A DNA stretch of 64,000 nt from NCBI RefSeq assembly GCF_001700965.1, contig NZ_CP016756.1:2966501-3030500 (forward strand), given 5' to 3'. Position numbers and translations under genes: made by a program. The notes under the pieces are model-generated. The model worked only from the letters and a program-made list of their open reading frames with translations. It was not told the DNA's origin and searched no databases. The stretch comes from Stenotrophomonas nitritireducens. GTDB lineage: Bacteria > Pseudomonadota > Gammaproteobacteria > Xanthomonadales > Xanthomonadaceae. Shown piece after piece: positions 63,263 through 64,000 of the stretch. Position 1 is the first letter of the stretch. Each line of letters opens with the position of its first letter.

Positions 63263-63744
63263 GCGCGTTGGGCACGGTCCTGCGGCCGATGTATGACGCG
63301 GATCTGGATGCGGTGATGGAAGTGGAGCTGCGCGCCTATCCGTTCCCGTGGACGCGCGGCATCTTCCAGGATTGTCTGCGTGCCGATTACCCGAGCCGGG
63401 TATTGGTGCAGGACGATGGCATCGTCGGCTACGGCGTGCTCAGCCTAGCCGCTGATGAGGCGCATGTGCTCAATGTCTGCGTCGACCCCCTGTGCCAGTC
63501 ACGCGGCCACGGCCGGCGCCTGTTGCGTGAGCTGGTGCGGGTTGCCCGCCAGCGCCGCGCATTGCGGGTGTTTCTGGAAGTGCGCCCGTCAAATACCTCG
63601 GCGATTGCGCTGTACCACAGCGAGGGATTCAACGAGATTGGCCGCCGCCCGCGCTATTACCCCACCGCGAACGGACGCGAGGATGCGCTGGTGATGGCGA
63701 TGGAACTGGTGGACGACGACATCAGCGTGATGCCGCCGCTGTAA
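63259..63744 (+). CDS. rimI: Ribosomal protein alanine N-acetyltransferase RimI
   Basis: Encodes 161 residues of the GNAT fold: VMEVELRAYPFPWTRGIFQD, GYGVLSLAADEAHVLNVCVDP, the acetyl-CoA loop CQSRGHGRRLLRELV, and LEVRPSNTSAIALYHSEGFNEIG with RPRYYPTANGREDALVM. It acetylates the N-terminus of ribosomal protein S18. ATGA overlap with the holD-like gene. Confidence 0.93.
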   Translation: MSALGTVLRPMYDADLDAVMEVELRAYPFPWTRGIFQDCLRADYPSRVLVQDDGIVGYGVLSLAADEAHVLNVCVDPLCQSRGHGRRLLRELVRVARQRRALRVFLEVRPSNTSAIALYHSEGFNEIGRRPRYYPTANGREDALVMAMELVDDDISVMPPL

Positions 63745-63767
63745 GCCATGCTTTCAAGGCGAGCTTG

Positions 63768-64000
63768 TCAGGCCAGCCGTAGCAGCATTACCCCGGTGAC
63801 GATCAGCCCGGCGGCAAGCAGGCGCCGGCGGCTGATGTGTTCTTTCAGCAGCAGCGCCGATATCAGCAGCGCGAACAGGATCGAGGTCTCGCGCAGCGCG
63901 GCGATCACCGCCACCGGCGCCAGCGTCATTGCCCACAGCGCGATCGCATACGAGGCGGTGGTGCCGATGCCACCCACCAGGCCGCGTTGCCAGTTGCCGC
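63768..64000 (-). CDS. EamA/DMT-family transporter, partial
   Basis: Only the C-terminal 77 or so residues lie in the window; the rest is cut off at the right edge. The visible part, ASYAIALWAMTLAPVAVIAA then LRETSILFALLISALLLKEH and LLAAGLIVTGVMLLRLA, is the end of the second EamA repeat of a 10-TM drug/metabolite transporter. Substrate unknown. Confidence 0.75.
   Translation of the reverse strand, partial: GNWQRGLVGGIGTTASYAIALWAMTLAPVAVIAALRETSILFALLISALLLKEHISRRRLLAAGLIVTGVMLLRLA

Noticed and set aside
1..64000. Insertion sequences, prophage, tRNA or rRNA genes
   Set aside because: No transposase, integrase, phage structural gene, tRNA cloverleaf or rRNA segment was recognised on either strand.

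Overview
The window is one contiguous stretch of a GC-rich gammaproteobacterial chromosome, most likely Xanthomonadaceae and closest in character to Stenotrophomonas. Three things point there. Short palindromic repeats headed by GTAG (core GCCGAGCCATGCTCGGC, the SMAG type described in S. maltophilia) are abundant. A variable O-antigen locus is bracketed by a cystathionine gamma-lyase/synthase gene and etfAB, as in Xanthomonas. The xanAB, rmlBACD, rhlE, pilU and MCE-transport genes have typical xanthomonad form. No tRNA, rRNA, CRISPR array or insertion sequence was recognised.

Layout. 1-5.1 kb: a btuB-type TonB receptor under a cobalamin riboswitch, divergent from cobT-cobC-cobS. 5.1-7.6 kb: a repeat cluster, then a TfoX-C protein, free-Met-sulfoxide reductase, phasin and queD. 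7.7-13.4 kb: a large TonB-dependent receptor and a secreted M14 carboxypeptidase. 13.4-14.0 kb: a 13-bp x 19 minisatellite inside a perfect 48-bp inverted repeat. 14.0-23.9 kb: rhlE, fahA-maiA, pilU, a DUF4398/OmpA-like pair, a DUF465 gene, cystathionine beta-synthase and metB.

24.0-39.6 kb is the O-antigen locus, visibly lower in GC than its flanks and built as two convergent operons. The plus-strand operon holds wzm, wzt, a GT2-GT4 fusion glycosyltransferase, and a pyruvyl-transferase-like protein with a long coiled coil. The minus-strand operon, read from the etf side, holds fdtB-like aminotransferase, gtrB-like glycosyltransferase, wxcM-like isomerase/acetyltransferase, gtrA, hexapeptide acyltransferase, gtrII-like membrane glycosyltransferase, galE, GT2 and GT4. 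With etfBA, rmlBACD and xanBA alongside, the region supplies dTDP-L-rhamnose, GDP-mannose, UDP-galactose and a dTDP-3-acetamido-3,6-dideoxyhexose.

My reading of the locus is an ABC-transporter-exported O antigen. Its chain may be capped and measured by a pyruvyl-transferase/coiled-coil protein, by analogy with WbdD, and a branch sugar may be added in the periplasm by a gtrABC-like route. This is inference from domain architecture.

48.5-64 kb: succinyl-CoA:3-ketoacid CoA-transferase, an RgpF-HAD multidomain protein, AlkB, an MCE lipid-transport operon (STAS-MlaE, MlaF, MlaD, lipoprotein), a ThrE exporter, an H-NS family protein, proS, another repeat cluster, a DUF4124 protein, pssA, a probable divergent holD, rimI and the edge of an EamA transporter. 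Repeats of four types fill most of the long intergenic spaces.
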